Assembly (NCBI RefSeq): GCF_964355755.1 | Contig: NC_092680.1 | Location: 11,325,001-11,389,000 of the forward strand | Origin: Antedon mediterranea | Taxonomy: Eukaryota; Echinodermata; Crinoidea; Comatulida; Antedonidae | Direction: 5' to 3' | Length of the DNA stretch: 64,000 bases | Shown here: in pieces, positions 37,501 through 50,322 of the stretch | How positions within the stretch are numbered: position 1 is the first letter of the stretch | Layout: the number at the start of each line of letters is the position of its first letter | Translations under genes and position numbers: made by a program | The notes under the pieces: generated by a model | Seen by the model: the letters and a program-made list of their open reading frames with translations, nothing else | Told to the model about the DNA's origin: nothing | The model's database searches: none

Positions 37501-40500
37501 TTTTTTCGAAAATCACAAAATGGTCTAAAACGTCTCCAAATGCGATTTGAAGCTATTCTGTACACTTTGATGTTTTGTGTGAAAAAGTTTTGTCGAAATG
37601 CTCAAAATGGTCTAAAACGTTTTTAAATACGATATTAAGCTATTTTGTGATCTTTGATGTTTTTGTGTGAAAAGTTTTATCGAAATGCTCAAAATGGTCT
37701 AAAACGTTTTTAAAACGATATTAAGCTATTTTGTGCTCTTTGATGTTTTTGTGTAACCAAGTTTCATCGAAAATCACAAAATGGTCTAAAACGTCGCCAA
37801 ATGCGATTTGAAGCTTTTCTAAGCACTTTGGTGTTTTTATGTTAACAAGTTTTTTCGAAAATCACGAAATGGTCTAAAATATTTCCAAATGCGATTTGAA
37901 GATATTCTGAGCACTTTGGTGTTTTTATGTTAAAAAGTTTTTTCGAAAATCACAAAATGGTCTAAAACGTCTCCAAACGCGATTTGAAGCTCTTCTGTAC
38001 ACTTTGATGTTTTGTGTGAAAAAGTTTTGTCGAAATTCTCAAAATGGTCTAAAACGTTTTTAAATACGATATTAAGCTGTTTTGTGCACTCTGATGATTT
38101 GTGTGAAAAGTTTTAACGAAATGCTCAAAATGGTCAAAAACGGTTTCTAATGTGATTTTAAGCACTTTGATGTTTTTGTGTAACCAAGTTTTTTCAAAAA
38201 TCACAAAATGGTCTAAAACGTCTCCAAATGCGATTTGAAGCTTTTCTAAGCACTTTGGTGTTTTTATGTTAACAAGTTTTTTCGAAAATCACAAAATGGT
38301 CTAAAACGTCTCCAAATGCGATTTGAAGATATTCTGAGCACTTTGGTGTTTTTATGTTAAAAAGTTTTTTCGAAAATCACAAAATAGTCTAAAACGTCTC
38401 CAAATGCGATTTGAAGCTATTCTGTACACTTTGATGTTTTGTGTGAAAAAGTTTTGTCGAAATGCTCAAAATGGTCTAAAACGTTTTTAAAACGATATTA
38501 AGCTATTTTGTGCTCTTTGATGTTTTTTTGTAACCAAGTTTCATCGAAAATCACAAAATGGTCTAAAACGTCTCAAAATGCGATTTGAAGCTTTTCTAAG
38601 CACTTTGGTGTTTTTATGTTAACAAGTTTTTTCGAAAATCACGAAATGGTCTAAAATGTCTCCAAATGCGATTTGAAGATATTCTGAGCACTTTGGTGTT
38701 TTTATCTTAACAAGTTTTTTCGAAAATCACGAAATGGTCTAAAATGTCTCCAAATGCGATTTGAAGATATTCTGAGCACTTTGGTGTTTTTATGTTGAAA
38801 AGTTTTTTCGAAAATCACAAAATGGTCTAAAACGTCTCCAAATGCGATTTGAAGCTCTTCTGTACACTTTGATGTTTTGTGTGAAAAAGTTTTGTCGAAA
38901 TGCTCAAAATGGTCTAAAACGTTTTTAAATACGATATTAAGCTGTTTTGTGCACTTTGATGATTTGTGTGAAAAGTTTTAACGAAATGCTCAAAATGGTC
39001 TAAAACGGTTTCTAATGTGATTTTAAGCACTTTGATGTATTTGTGTAACCAAGTTTTTTCGAAAATCACAAAATAGTCTAAAACGTCTCCAAATGCGATT
39101 TGAAGCTTTTCTAAGCACTTTGGTGTTTTTATGTTAACAAGTTTTTTCGAAAATCACAAAATGGTCTAAAACGTCTCCAAATGCGATTTGAGGATATTCT
39201 GAGCACTTTGGTGTTTTTTTGTTAAAAAGTTTTTTCGAAAATCACAAAATGGTCTAAAACGTCTCCAAATGCGATTTGAAGCTATTCTGTACACTTTGAT
39301 GTTTTGTGTGAAAAAGTTTTTTCGAAATGCTCAAAATGGTCTAAAACGTTTTTAAATACGATATAAAGCTATTTTGTGATCTTTGATGTTTTTGTGTGAA
39401 AAGTTTTATCGAAATGCTCAAAATGGTCTAAAACGGTTTCTATTGTGATTTTAAGCACTTTGATGATTTTGTGTAACCAAGTTTCATCGAAATGTACAAA
39501 ATGGTCTAAAACGTCTCCAAATGCGATTTGAAGCTATTCTAAGTACTTTTGTGTTTTTATGTTAACAAGTTTTTTCGAAAATCACAAAATGGTCTAAAAC
39601 GTCTTCAAATGCGATTTGAAGCTATTCTGTACACTTTGATGTTTTGTGTGAAAAAGTTTTGTCAAAATGCTCAAAATGGTCTAAAACGTTTTTAAAACGA
39701 TATTAAGCTATTTTGTGCTCTTTGATGTTTTTGTGTAACCAAGTTTCATCGAAAATCACAACATGGTCTAAAACGTCTCCAAATGCGATTTGAAGCTTTT
39801 CTAAGCACTTTGGTGTTTTTATGTTAACAAGTTTTTTCGAAAATCACAAAATGGTCTAAAACGTCTCCAAATGCGATTTGAAGCTCTTCAGTACACTTTG
39901 ATGTTTTGTTTGAAAAAGTTTTGTCGAAATTCTCAAAATGGTCTAAAACGTTTTTAAATTCGATATTAAGCTGTTTTGTGCACTTTGATGATTTGTGTGA
40001 AAAGTTTTAACGAAATGCTCAAAATGGTCTAAAACGGTTTCTAATGTGATTTTAAGCACTTTGATGTTTTTGTGTAACCAAGTTTTTTCGAAAATCACAA
40101 AATAGTCTAAAACGTCTCCAAATGCGATTTGAAGCTTTTCTAAGCACTTTGGTGTTTTTATGTTAACAAGTTTTTTCGAAAATCACAAAATGGTCTAAAA
40201 CGTCTCCAAATGCGATTTGAGGATATTCTGAGCACTTTGGTGTTTTTTTGTTAAAAAGTTTTTTCGAAAATCACAAAATGGTCTAAAACGTCTCCAAATG
40301 CGATTTGAAGCTATTCTGTACACTTTGATGTTTTGTGTGAAAAAGTTTTGTCGAAATGCTCAAAATGGTCTAAAACATTTTTAAATACGATATTAAGCTA
40401 TTTTGTGATCTTTGATGTTTTTGTGTGAAAAGTTTTATCGAAATGCTCAAAATGGTCTAAAACGGTTTCTATTGTGATTTTAAGCACTTTGATGATTTTG

Positions 40501-43500
40501 TGTAACCAAGTTTCATCGAAATGTACAAAATGGTCTAAAACGTCTCCAAATGCGATTTGAAGCTATTCTAAGTACTTTTGTGTTTTTATGTTAACAAGTT
40601 TTTCGAAAATCACAAAATGGTCTAAAACGTCTTCAAATGCGATTTGAAGCTATTCTGTACACTTTGATGTTTTGTGTGAAAAAGTTTTGTCAAAATGCTC
40701 AAAATGGTCTAAAACGTTTTTAAAACGATATTAAGCTATTTTGTGCTCTTTGATGTTTTTGTGTAACCAAGTTTCATCGAAAATCACAACATGGTCTAAA
40801 ACGTCTCCAAATGCGATTTGAAGCTTTTCTAAGCACTTTGGTGTTTTTATGTTAACAAGTTTTTTCGAAAATCACAAAATGGTCTAAAACGTCTCCAAAT
40901 GCGATTTGAAGCTCTTCTGTACACTTTGATGTTTTGTTTGAAAAAGTTTTGTCGAAATTTTCAAAATGGTCTAAAACGTTTTTAAATACGATATTAAGCT
41001 GTTTTGTGCACTTTGATGATTTGTGTGAAAAGTTTTAACGAAATGCTCAAAATGGTCTAAAACGGTTTCTAATGTGATTTTAAGCACTTTGATGTTTTTG
41101 TGTAACCAAGTTTTTTCGAAAATCACAAAATAGTCTAAAACGTCTCCAAATGCGATTTGAAGCTTTTCTAAGCACTTTGGTGTTTTTATGTTAACAAGTT
41201 GTTTCGAAAATCACAAAATGGTCTAAAACGTCTCCAAATGCGATTTGAGGATATTCTGAGCACTTTGGTGTTTTTTTGTTAAAAAGTTTTTTCGAAATTC
41301 ACAAAATGGTCTAAAACGTCTCCAAATGCGATTTGAAGCTATTCTGTACACTTTGATGTTTTGTGTGAAAAAGTTTTGTCGAAATGCTCAAAATGGTCTA
41401 AAACGTTTTTAAATACGATATTAAGCTATTTTGTGATCTTTGATGTTTTTGTGTGAAAAGTTTTATCGAAATGCTCAAAATGGTCTAAAACGTTTTTAAA
41501 ACGATATTAAGCTATTTTGTGCTCTTTGATGTTTTTGTGTAACCAAGTTTCATCGAAAATCACAAAATGGTCTAAAACGTCGCCAAATGCGATTTGAAGC
41601 TTTTCTAAGCACTTTGGTGTTTTTATGTTAACAAGTTTTTTCGAAAATCACGAAATGGTCTAAAATATCTCCAAATGCGATTTGAAGATATTCTGAGCAC
41701 TTTGGTGTTTTTATGTTAAAAAGTTTTTTCGAAAATCACAAAATGGTCTAAAACGTCTCCAAACGCGATTTGAAGCTCTTCTGTACACTTTGATGTTTTG
41801 TGTGAAAAAGTTTTGTCGAAATTCTCAAAATGGTCTAAAACGTTTTTAAATACGATATTAAGCTGTTTTGTGCACTTTGATGATTTGTGTGAAAAGTTTT
41901 AACGAAATGCTCAAAATGGTCAAAAATGGTTTCTAATGTGATTTTAAGCACTTTGATGTTTTTGTGTAACCAAGTTTTTTCAAAAATCACAAAATGGTCT
42001 AAAACGTCTCCAAATGCGATTTGAAGCTTTTCTAAGCACTTTGGTGTTTTTATGTTAACAAGTTTTTTCGAAAATCACAAAATGGTCTAAAACGTCTCCA
42101 AATGCGATTTGAAGATATTCTGAGCACTTTGGTGTTTTTATGTTAAAAAGTTTTTTCGAAAATCACAAAATAGTCTAAAACGTCTCCAAATGCGATTTGA
42201 AGCTATTCTGTACACTTTGATGTTTTGTGTGAAAAAGTTTTGTCGAAATGCTCAAAATGGTCTAAAACGTTTTTAAAACGATATTAAGCTATTTTGTGCT
42301 CTTTGATGTTTTTTTGTAACCAAGTTTCATCGAAAATCACAAAATGGTCTAAAACGTCTCAAAATGCGATTTGAAGCTTTTCTAAGCACTTTGGTGTTTT
42401 TATGTTAACAAGTTTTTTCGAAAATCACGAAATGGTCTAAAATGTCTCCAAATGCGATTTGAAGATATTCTGAGCACTTTGGTGTTTTTATCTTAACAAG
42501 TTTTTTCGAAAATCACGAAATGGTCTAAAATGTCTCCAAATGCGATTTGAAGATATTCTGAGCACTTTGGTGTTTTTATGTTGAAAAGTTTTTTCGAAAA
42601 TCACAAAATGGTCTAAAACGTCTCCAAATGCGATTTGAAGCTCTTCTGTACACTTTGATGTTTTGTGTGAAAAAGTTTTGTCGAAATGCTCAAAATGGTC
42701 TAAAACGTTTTTAAATACGATATTAAGCTGTTTTGTGCACTTTGATGATTTGTGTGAAAAGTTTTAACGAAATGCTCAAAATGGTCTAAAACGGTTTCTA
42801 ATGTGATTTTAAGCACTTTGATGTTTTTGTGTAACCAAGTTTTTTCGAAAATCACAAAATAGTCTAAAACGTCTCCAAATGCGATTTGAAGCTTTTCTAA
42901 GCACTTTGGTGTTTTTATGTTAACAAGTTTTTTCGAAAAATACAAAATGGTCTAAAACGTCTCCAAATGCGATTTGAGGATATTCTGAGCACTTTGGTGT
43001 TTTTTTGTTAAAAAGTTTTTTCGAAAATCACAAAATGGTCTAAAACGTCTCCAAATGCGATTTGAAGCTATTCTGTACACTTTGATGTTTTGTGTGAAAA
43101 AGTTTTGTTGAAATGCTCAAAATGGTCTAAAACGTTTTTAAATACGATATAAAGCTATTTTGTGATCTTTGATGTTTTTGTGTGAAAAGTTTTATCGAAA
43201 TGCTCAAAATGGTCTAAAACGGTTTCTATTGTGATTTTAAGCACTTTGATGATTTTGTGTAACCAAGTTTCATCGAAATGTACAAAATGGTCTAAAACGT
43301 CTCCAAATGCGATTTGAAGCTATTCTAAGTACTTTTGTGTTTTTATGTTAACAAGTTTTTTCGAAAATCACAAAATGGTCTAAAACGTCTTCAAATGCGA
43401 TTTGAAGCTATTCTGTACACTTTGATGTTTTGTGTGAAAAAGTTTTGGCAAAATGCTCAAAATGGTCTAAAACGTTTTTAAAACGATATTAAGCTATTTT

Positions 43501-45525
43501 GTGCTCTTTGATGTTTTTGTGTAACCAAGTTTCATCGAAAATCACAACATGGTCTAAAACGTCTCCAAATGCGATTTGAAGCTTTTCTAAGCACTTTGGT
43601 GTTTTTATGTTAACAAGTTTTTTCAAAAATCACAAAATGGTCTAAAACGTCTCCAAATGCGATTTGAAGCTCTTCTGCACACTTTGATGTTTTGTTTGAA
43701 AAAGTTTTGTCGAAATTCTCAAAATGGTCTAAAACGTTTTTAAATTCGATATTAAGCTGTTTTGTGCACTTTGATGATTTGTGTGAAAAGTTTTAACGAA
43801 ATGCTCAAAATGGTCAAAAACGGTTTCTAATGTGATTTTAAGCACTTTGATGTTTTTGTGTAACCAAGTTTTTTCGAAAATCACAAAATGGTCTAAAACG
43901 TCTCCAAATGCGATTTGAGGATATTCTGAGCACTTTGGTGTTTTTATGTTAAAAAGTTTTTTCGAAAATCACAAAATGGTCTAAAACGTCTCAAAATGCG
44001 ATTTGAAGCTAATCTGTACACTTTGATGTTTTGTGTGAAAAAGTTTTGTCGAAATGCTCAAAATGGTCTAAAACGTTTTTAAAACGATATTAAGCTATTT
44101 TGTGCTCTTTGATGTTTTTGTGTAACCAAGTTTCATCGAAATCAACAAAATGGTCTAATACGTCTCCAAATGCGATTTGAAGCTTTTCCAAGCACTTTGC
44201 TGTTTTTATGTTAACAAGTTTTTTCGAAAATCACAAAATGGTCTAAAACGTCTTCAAATGCGATTTGAAGCTATTCTGTAGACTTTGATGTTTTGTGTGA
44301 AAAAGTTTTGTCGAAATGCTCAAAATGGTCTAAAACGTTTTTAAATACGATATTAAGCTATTTTGTGATCTTTGATGTTTTTGTGTGAAAAGTTTTATCA
44401 AAATGCTCAAAATGGTCTGAAACGGTTTCTAATGCGATTTGAAGCTATTCTGTACACTTTGAAGTTTTGTCTGAAAAAGTTTTCTCGAAATGCTCAAAAT
44501 GGTCTAAAACGTTTTTATATACCATATTAAGCTATTTTGTGCACTTTGATGTTTTTTGTGAAAAGTTTTATCGAAATGCTCAAAATGGTCTAAAACGGTT
44601 TCTATTGGGATTTTAAGCACTTTGATGATTTTGTGTAACCAAGTTTCATCGAAATGTACAAAATGGTCTAAAACGTTTCCAAATGCGATTTGAAGCTATT
44701 CTAAGTACTTTTGTGTTTTTATGTTAACAAGTTTTTTCGAAAATCACAAAATGGTCTAAAACGTCTTTCAAATGCGATTTGAAGCTATTCTGTACACTTT
44801 TATGTTTTGTGTGAAAAAGTTTTGTCGAAATTCTCAAAATGGTCTAAAACGTTTTTAAATACGATATTAAGCTGTTTTGTGCACTTTGATGATTTGTGTG
44901 AAAAGTTTTAACGAAATGCTCAAAATGGTCAAAAACGGTTTCTAATGTGATTTTAAGCACTTTGATGTTTTTGTGTAACCAAGTTTTTTCAAAAATCACA
45001 AAATGGTCTAAAACGTCTCCAAATGCGATTTGAAGCTTTTCTAAGCACTTTGGTGTTTTTATGTTAACAAGTTTTTTCGAAAATCACAAAATGGTCTAAA
45101 ACGTCTCCAAATGCGATTTGAAGATATTCTGAGCACTTTGGTGTTTTTATGTTAAAAAGTTTTTTCGAAAATCACAAAATAGTCTAAAACGTCTCCAAAT
45201 GCGATTTGAAGCTATTCTGTACACTTTGATGTTTTGTGTGAAAAAGTTTTGTCGAAATGCTCAAAATGGTCTAAAACGTTTTTAAAACGATATTAAGCTA
45301 TTTTGTGCTCTTTGATGTTTTTTTGTAACCAAGTTTCATCGAAAATCACAAAATGGTCTAAAACGTCTCAAAATGCGATTTGAAGCTTTTCTAAGCAATT
45401 TGGTGTTTTTATGTTAACAAGTTTTTTCGAAAATCACGAAATGGTCTAAAATGTCTCCAAATGCGATTTGAAGATATTCTGAGCACTTTGGTGTTTTTAT
45501 GTTAAAAAGTTTTTTCGAAAATCAC
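34587..45525 (+). repeat. Long higher-order repeat, copy 3 (10,939 bp, 127 monomers)
   Basis: Starts at the second C''-to-D' junction (34587). This is the reference length: copy 1 equals it plus 436 bp and copy 2 equals it minus 88 bp. Private differences noted: ATATTTCC near 37880, GATGTATTTG near 39036, CGAAATTCAC near 41294, AAAAATGGTTTC near 41924. The copy runs without a break into 45526, where a D monomer with TCTCC replaces the D' that would open a further copy. The tail shares GTTTTGGCAAAATG (43446) and CGTTTCCAAATG (about 44672) with the same positions of copies 1 and 2; both tags are absent from the 3,270-bp blocks. Confidence 0.92.
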
Positions 45526-47407
45526 AAAATGGTCTAAAACGTCTCCAAATGCGATTTGAAGCTCTTCTGTACACTTTGATGTTTTGTGTGAAAAAGTTTT
45601 GTCGAAATGCTCAAAATGGTCTAAAACGTTTTCAAATACGATATTAAGCTGTTTTGTGCACTTTGATGATTTGTGTGAAAAGTTTTAACGAAATGCTCAA
45701 AATGGTCTAAAACGGTTTCTAATGTGATTTTAAGCACTTTGGTGTTTTTATGTTAACAAGTTTTTTCGAAAATCACAAAATGGTCTAAAACGTCTCCAAA
45801 TGCGATTTGAGGATATTCTGAGCTCTTTGGTGTTTTTTTGTTAAAAAGTTTTTTCGAAAATCACAAAATGGTCTAAAACGTCTCCAAATGCGATTTGAAG
45901 CTATTCTGTACACTTTGATGTTTTGTGTGAAAAAGTTTTGTCGAAATGCTCAAAATGGTCTAAAACATTTTTAAATACGATATTAAGCTATTTTGTGATC
46001 TTTGATGTTTTTGTGTGAAAAGTTTTATCGAAATGCTCAAAATGGTCTAAAACGGTTTCTATTGTGATTTTAAGCACTTTGATGATTTTGTGTAACCAAG
46101 TTTCATCGAAATGTACAAAATGGTCTAAAACGTCTTTAAATGCGATTTGAAGCTATTCTAAGTACTTTTGTGTTTTTATGTTAACAAGTTTTTTCGAAAA
46201 TCACAAAATGGTCTAAAACGTCTTCAAATGCGATTTGAAGCTATTCTGTACACTTTGATGTTTTGTGTGAAAAAGTTTTGTCAAAATGCTCAAAATGGTC
46301 TAAAACGTTTTTAAAACGATATTAAGCTATTTTGTGCTCTTTGATGTTTTTGTGTAACCAAGTTTCATCGAAAATCACAACATGGTCTAAAACGTCTCCA
46401 AATGCGATTTGAAGCTTTTCTAAGCACTTTGGTGTTTTTATGTTAACAAATTTTTTCGAAAATCACAAAATGGTCTAAAACGTCTCCAAATGCGATTTGA
46501 AGCTCTTCATTACACTTTGATGTTTTGTTTGAAAAAGTTTTGTCGAAATTCTCAAAATGGTCTAAAACGTTTTTAAATTCGATATTAAGCTGTTTTGTGC
46601 ACTTTGATGATTTGTGTGAAAAGTTTTAACGAAATGCTCAAAATGGTCTAAAACGGTTTCTAATGTGATTTTAAGCACTTTGATGTTTTTGTGTAACCAA
46701 GTTTTTTCGAAAATCACAAAATAGTCTAAAACGTCTCCAAATGCGATTTGAAGCTTTTCTAAGCACTTTGGTGTTTTTATGTTAACAAGTTTTTTCGAAG
46801 ATCACAAAATGGTCTAAAACGTCTCCAAATGCAATTTGAGGATATTCTGAGCACTTTGGTGTTTTTTTGTTAAAAAGTTTTTTCGAAAATCACAAAATGG
46901 TCTAAAACGTCTCCAAATGCGATTTGAAGCTATTCTGTACACTTTGATGTTTTGTGTGAAAAAGTTTTGTCGAAATGCTCAAAATGGTCTAAAACATTTT
47001 TAAATACGATATTAAGCTATTTTGTGATCTCTGATGTTTTTGTGTGAAAAGTTTTATCGAAATGCTCAAAATGGTCTAAAACGGTTTCTATTGTGATTTT
47101 AAGCACTTTGATGATTTTGTGTAACCAAGTTTCATCGAAATGTACAAAATGGTCTAAAACGTCTCCAAATGCGATTTGAAGCTATTCTAAGTACTTTTGT
47201 GTTTTTATGTTAACAAGTTTTTTCGAAAATCACAAAATGGTCTAAAACGTCTTCAAATGCGATTTGAAGCTATTCTGTACACTTTGATGTTTTGTGTGAA
47301 AAAGTTTTGTCAAAATTCTCAAAATGGTCTAAAACGTTTTTAAAACGATATTAAGCTATTTTGTGCTCTTTGATGTTTTTGTGTAACCAAGTTTCATCGA
47401 AAATCAC
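45526..47407 (+). repeat. Right flank of HOR, copy of the left flank
   Basis: Matches 10653-12534 at an offset of exactly 34,873, through tags GAGCTCTTTGG (10947 and 45820), CGTCTTTAAATG, TCTTCAGTAC/TCTTCATTAC (11631 and 46504) and AAAACATTTTT (12121 and 46994). The match ends at 47408, where a short B monomer with CCAAGCTTTTTGCTG starts. Private changes include GATATTCTGAG preceded by TGCAATTTG near 46831 and GATCTCTGATG near 47026. The sequence to the right of the HOR array is therefore the same as the sequence that leads into it on the left. Confidence 0.88.
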
Positions 47408-48870
47408 AACATGGTCTAAAACGTCTCCAAATGCGATTTGAAGCTTTTCCAAGCTTTTTGCTGTTTTTATGTTAAGTTTTTTCGAAAATCACAAAATGGT
47501 CTAAAACGTCTTCAAATGCGATTTGAAGCTATTCTGTACACTTTGATGTTTTGTGTGAAAAAGTTTTGTCGAAATGCTCAAAATGGTCTAAAACGTTTTT
47601 AAATACGATATTAAGCTATTTTGTGATCTTTGATGTTTTTGTGTGAAAAGTTTTATCAAAATGCTCAAAATGGTCTGAAACGGTTTCTAATGCGATTTGA
47701 AGCTATTCTGTACACTTTGAAGTTTTGTGTGAAAAAGTTTTCTCGAAATGCTCAAAATGGTCTAAAACGTTTTTATATACCATATTAAGCTATTTTGTGC
47801 ACTTTGATGTTTTTTTTTAAAAGTTTTATCGAAATGCTCAAAATGGTCTAAAACGGTTTCTATTGGGATTTTAAGCACTTTGATGATTTTGTGTAACCAA
47901 GTTTCATCGAAAATCACAAAATGGTCTAAAACGTCTCCAAATGCAATTTGAAGCTTTTCTAAGCACTTTTGTGTTTTTATGTTAACAAGTTTTTTCGAAA
48001 ATCACAAAATGGTCTAAAACGTCTTCAAATGCGATTTGAAGCTATTCTGTACACTTTTATGTTTTGTGTGAAAAAGTTTTGTCGAAATTCTCAAAATGGT
48101 CTAAAACGTTTTTAAATACGATATTAAGCTGTTTTGTGCACTTTGATGATATGTGTGAAAAGTTTTAACGAAATGCTCAAAATGGTCTAAAACCGTTTCT
48201 AATGTGATTTTAAGCACTTTGATGTTTTTGTGTAACCAAGTTTTTTCGAAAATCACAAAATAGTCTAAAACGTCTCCAAATGCGATTTGAAGCTTTTCTA
48301 AGCACTTTGGTGTTTTTATGTTAACAAGTTTTTTCGAAAATCAAAAAAATGGTCTAAAACGTCTCCAAATGCGATTTGAGGATATTCTGAGCACTTTGGT
48401 GTTTTTTTGTTAAAAAGTTTTTTCGAAAATCACAAAATGGTCTAAAACGTCTCCAAATGCGATTTGAAGCTATTCTGTACACTTTGATGTTTTGTGTGAA
48501 AAAGTTTTGTCGAAATGCTCAAAATGGTCTAAAACGTTTTTAAATACGATATTAAGCTATTTTGTGATCTTTGATGTTTTTGTGTGAAAAGTTTTATCGA
48601 AATGCTCAAAATGGTCTAAAACGTTTTTAAAACGATATTAAGCTATTTTGTGCTCTTTGATGTTTTTGTGTAACCAAGTTTCATCGAAAATCACAAAATG
48701 GTCTAAAACGTCGCCAAATGCGATTTGAAGCTTTTCTAAGCACTTTGGTGTTTTTATGTTAACAAGTTTTTTCGAAAATCACGAAATGGTCTAAAATATC
48801 TCCAAATGCGATTTGAAGATATTCTGAGCACTTTGGTGTTTTTATGTTCAAAAGTTTTTTCGAAAATCAC
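47408..48870 (+). repeat. Mutated mosaic stretch, related to 59603-60801
   Basis: Order B(85 bp) D E I H A' B D F A B C D E G B C''. The stretch 47408-48607 recurs at 59603-60801 at an offset of about 12,195, including the three-base-short B monomer, CCAAGCTTTTTGCTG and the GGTCTGAAAC monomer I. Private changes are more frequent than in the HOR: TTTTTTTTTAAAAG in H, TGCAATTTG near 47941, GATGATATGTG near 48147, AAAACCGTTTC near 48190 and TCAAAAAAATGG near 48341. No gene. Confidence 0.85.
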
Positions 48871-50235
48871 AAAATAGTCTAAAACGTCTCCAAATGCGAT
48901 TTGAAGCTATTCTGTACACTTTGATGTTTTGTGTGAAAAAGTTTTGTCGAAATGCTCAAAATGGTCTAAAACGTTTTTAAAACGATATTAAGCTATTTTG
49001 TGCACTTTAATGATTTGTGTGAAAAGTTTTACGAAATGCTCAAAATGGTCTAAAACGGTTTCTAATGTGATTTTAAGCACTTTGATGTTTTTGTGTAACC
49101 AAGTTTTTTCGAAAATCACAAAATGGTCTAAAACGTCTCCAAATGCGATTTCAAGCTTTTCTAAGCACTTTGGTGTTTTTATGTTAACAAGTTTTTTCGA
49201 AAATCACAAAATAGTCTAAAACGTCTCCAAATGCGATTTGAAGCTTTTCTAAGCACTTTGGTGTTTTTATGTTAACAAGTTTTTTCGAAAATCTTGAAAT
49301 GGTCTAAAATGTCTCCAAATGCGATTTGAAGCTATTCTGTACACTTTGATGTTTTGTGTGAAAAAGTTTTGTCGAAATGCTCAAAATGGTCTAAAACGTT
49401 TTTAAAACGATATTAAGCTATTTTGTGCACTTTAATGATTTGTGTGAAAAGTTTTACGAAATGCTCAAAATGGTCTAAAACGGTTTCTAATGTGATTTTA
49501 AGCACTTTGATGTTTTTGTGTAACCAAGTTTTTTCGAAAATCACAAAATGGTCTAAAACGTCTCCAAATGCGATTTCAAGCTTTTCTAAGCACTTTGGTG
49601 TTTTTATGTTAACAAGTTTTTTCGAAAATCACAAAATGGTCTAAAACGTCTCCAAATGCGATTTGAAGCTTTTCTAAGCACTTTGGTGTTTTTATGTTAA
49701 CAAGTTTTTTTCTAAAATCACAAAATGGTCTAAAATGTCTCCAAATGCGATTTGAAGATATTCTGAGCACTTTGGTGTTTTTATGTTAAAAAGTTTTTTC
49801 GAAAATCACAAAATGGTCTAAAACGTCTCCAAATGCGATTTGAAGCTCTTCTGTACACTTTGATGTTTTGTGTGAAAAAGATTTGTCGATATGCTCAAAA
49901 TGGTCTAAAACGTTTTTAAATACGATATTAAGCTGTTTTGTGCACTTTAATGATTTGTGTGAAAAGTTTTACGAAATGCTCAAAATGGTCTAAAACGGTT
50001 TCTAATGTGATTTTAAGCACTTTGATGTTTTTGTGTAACAAAGTTTTTTCGAAAATCACAAAATGGTCTAAAACGTCTCCAAATGCGATTTCAAGCTTTT
50101 CTAAGCACTTTGGTGTTTTTATGTTAACAAGTTTTTTCGAAAATCACAAAATGGTCTAAAACGTCTCCAAATGCGATTTGAGGATATTCTGAGCACTTTG
50201 GTGTTTTTATGTTAAAAAGTTTTTTCGAAAATCAC
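48871..50235 (+). repeat. Local amplification with private variants
   Basis: Three successive runs carry variants I saw nowhere else: CACTTTAATGATTTG and GTTTTACGAAATG in the F-like monomers (48958, 49383, 49897) and GATTTCAAGC in the following B monomers (49120, 49545, 50060). The first two runs are 425 bp apart and the third is 515 bp further (one extra C'' plus a one-base insertion). The F-like monomers at 48958 and 49383 are G/F chimeras: they begin AAAACGATATT like G and end like F. This is a small, recent, local spread of new variants. Confidence 0.85.
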
Positions 50236-50322
50236 AAAATGGTCTAAAACGTCTCCAAATGCGATTTGAAGCTATTCTGTACACTTTGATGTTTTGTGTG
50301 AAAAAGTTTTGTCGAAATGCTC

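Noticed and set aside
47811-47820. Poly-T run in monomer H near 47811 as a terminator or poly-A signal
   Set aside because: It is a variant of the monomer H tract TTTTTTGTG with one or two substitutions (TTTTTTTTTAAAAG); there is no transcript unit nearby.
48998-49219. 73-codon open frame on the plus strand, repeated at 49423-49644 and 49938-50159
   Set aside because: It is the shadow of the locally amplified F-A-B run and starts at a TTG inside TTTTGTGCAC. The copies share the frame because the monomers were duplicated, and no promoter, signal or domain is visible.
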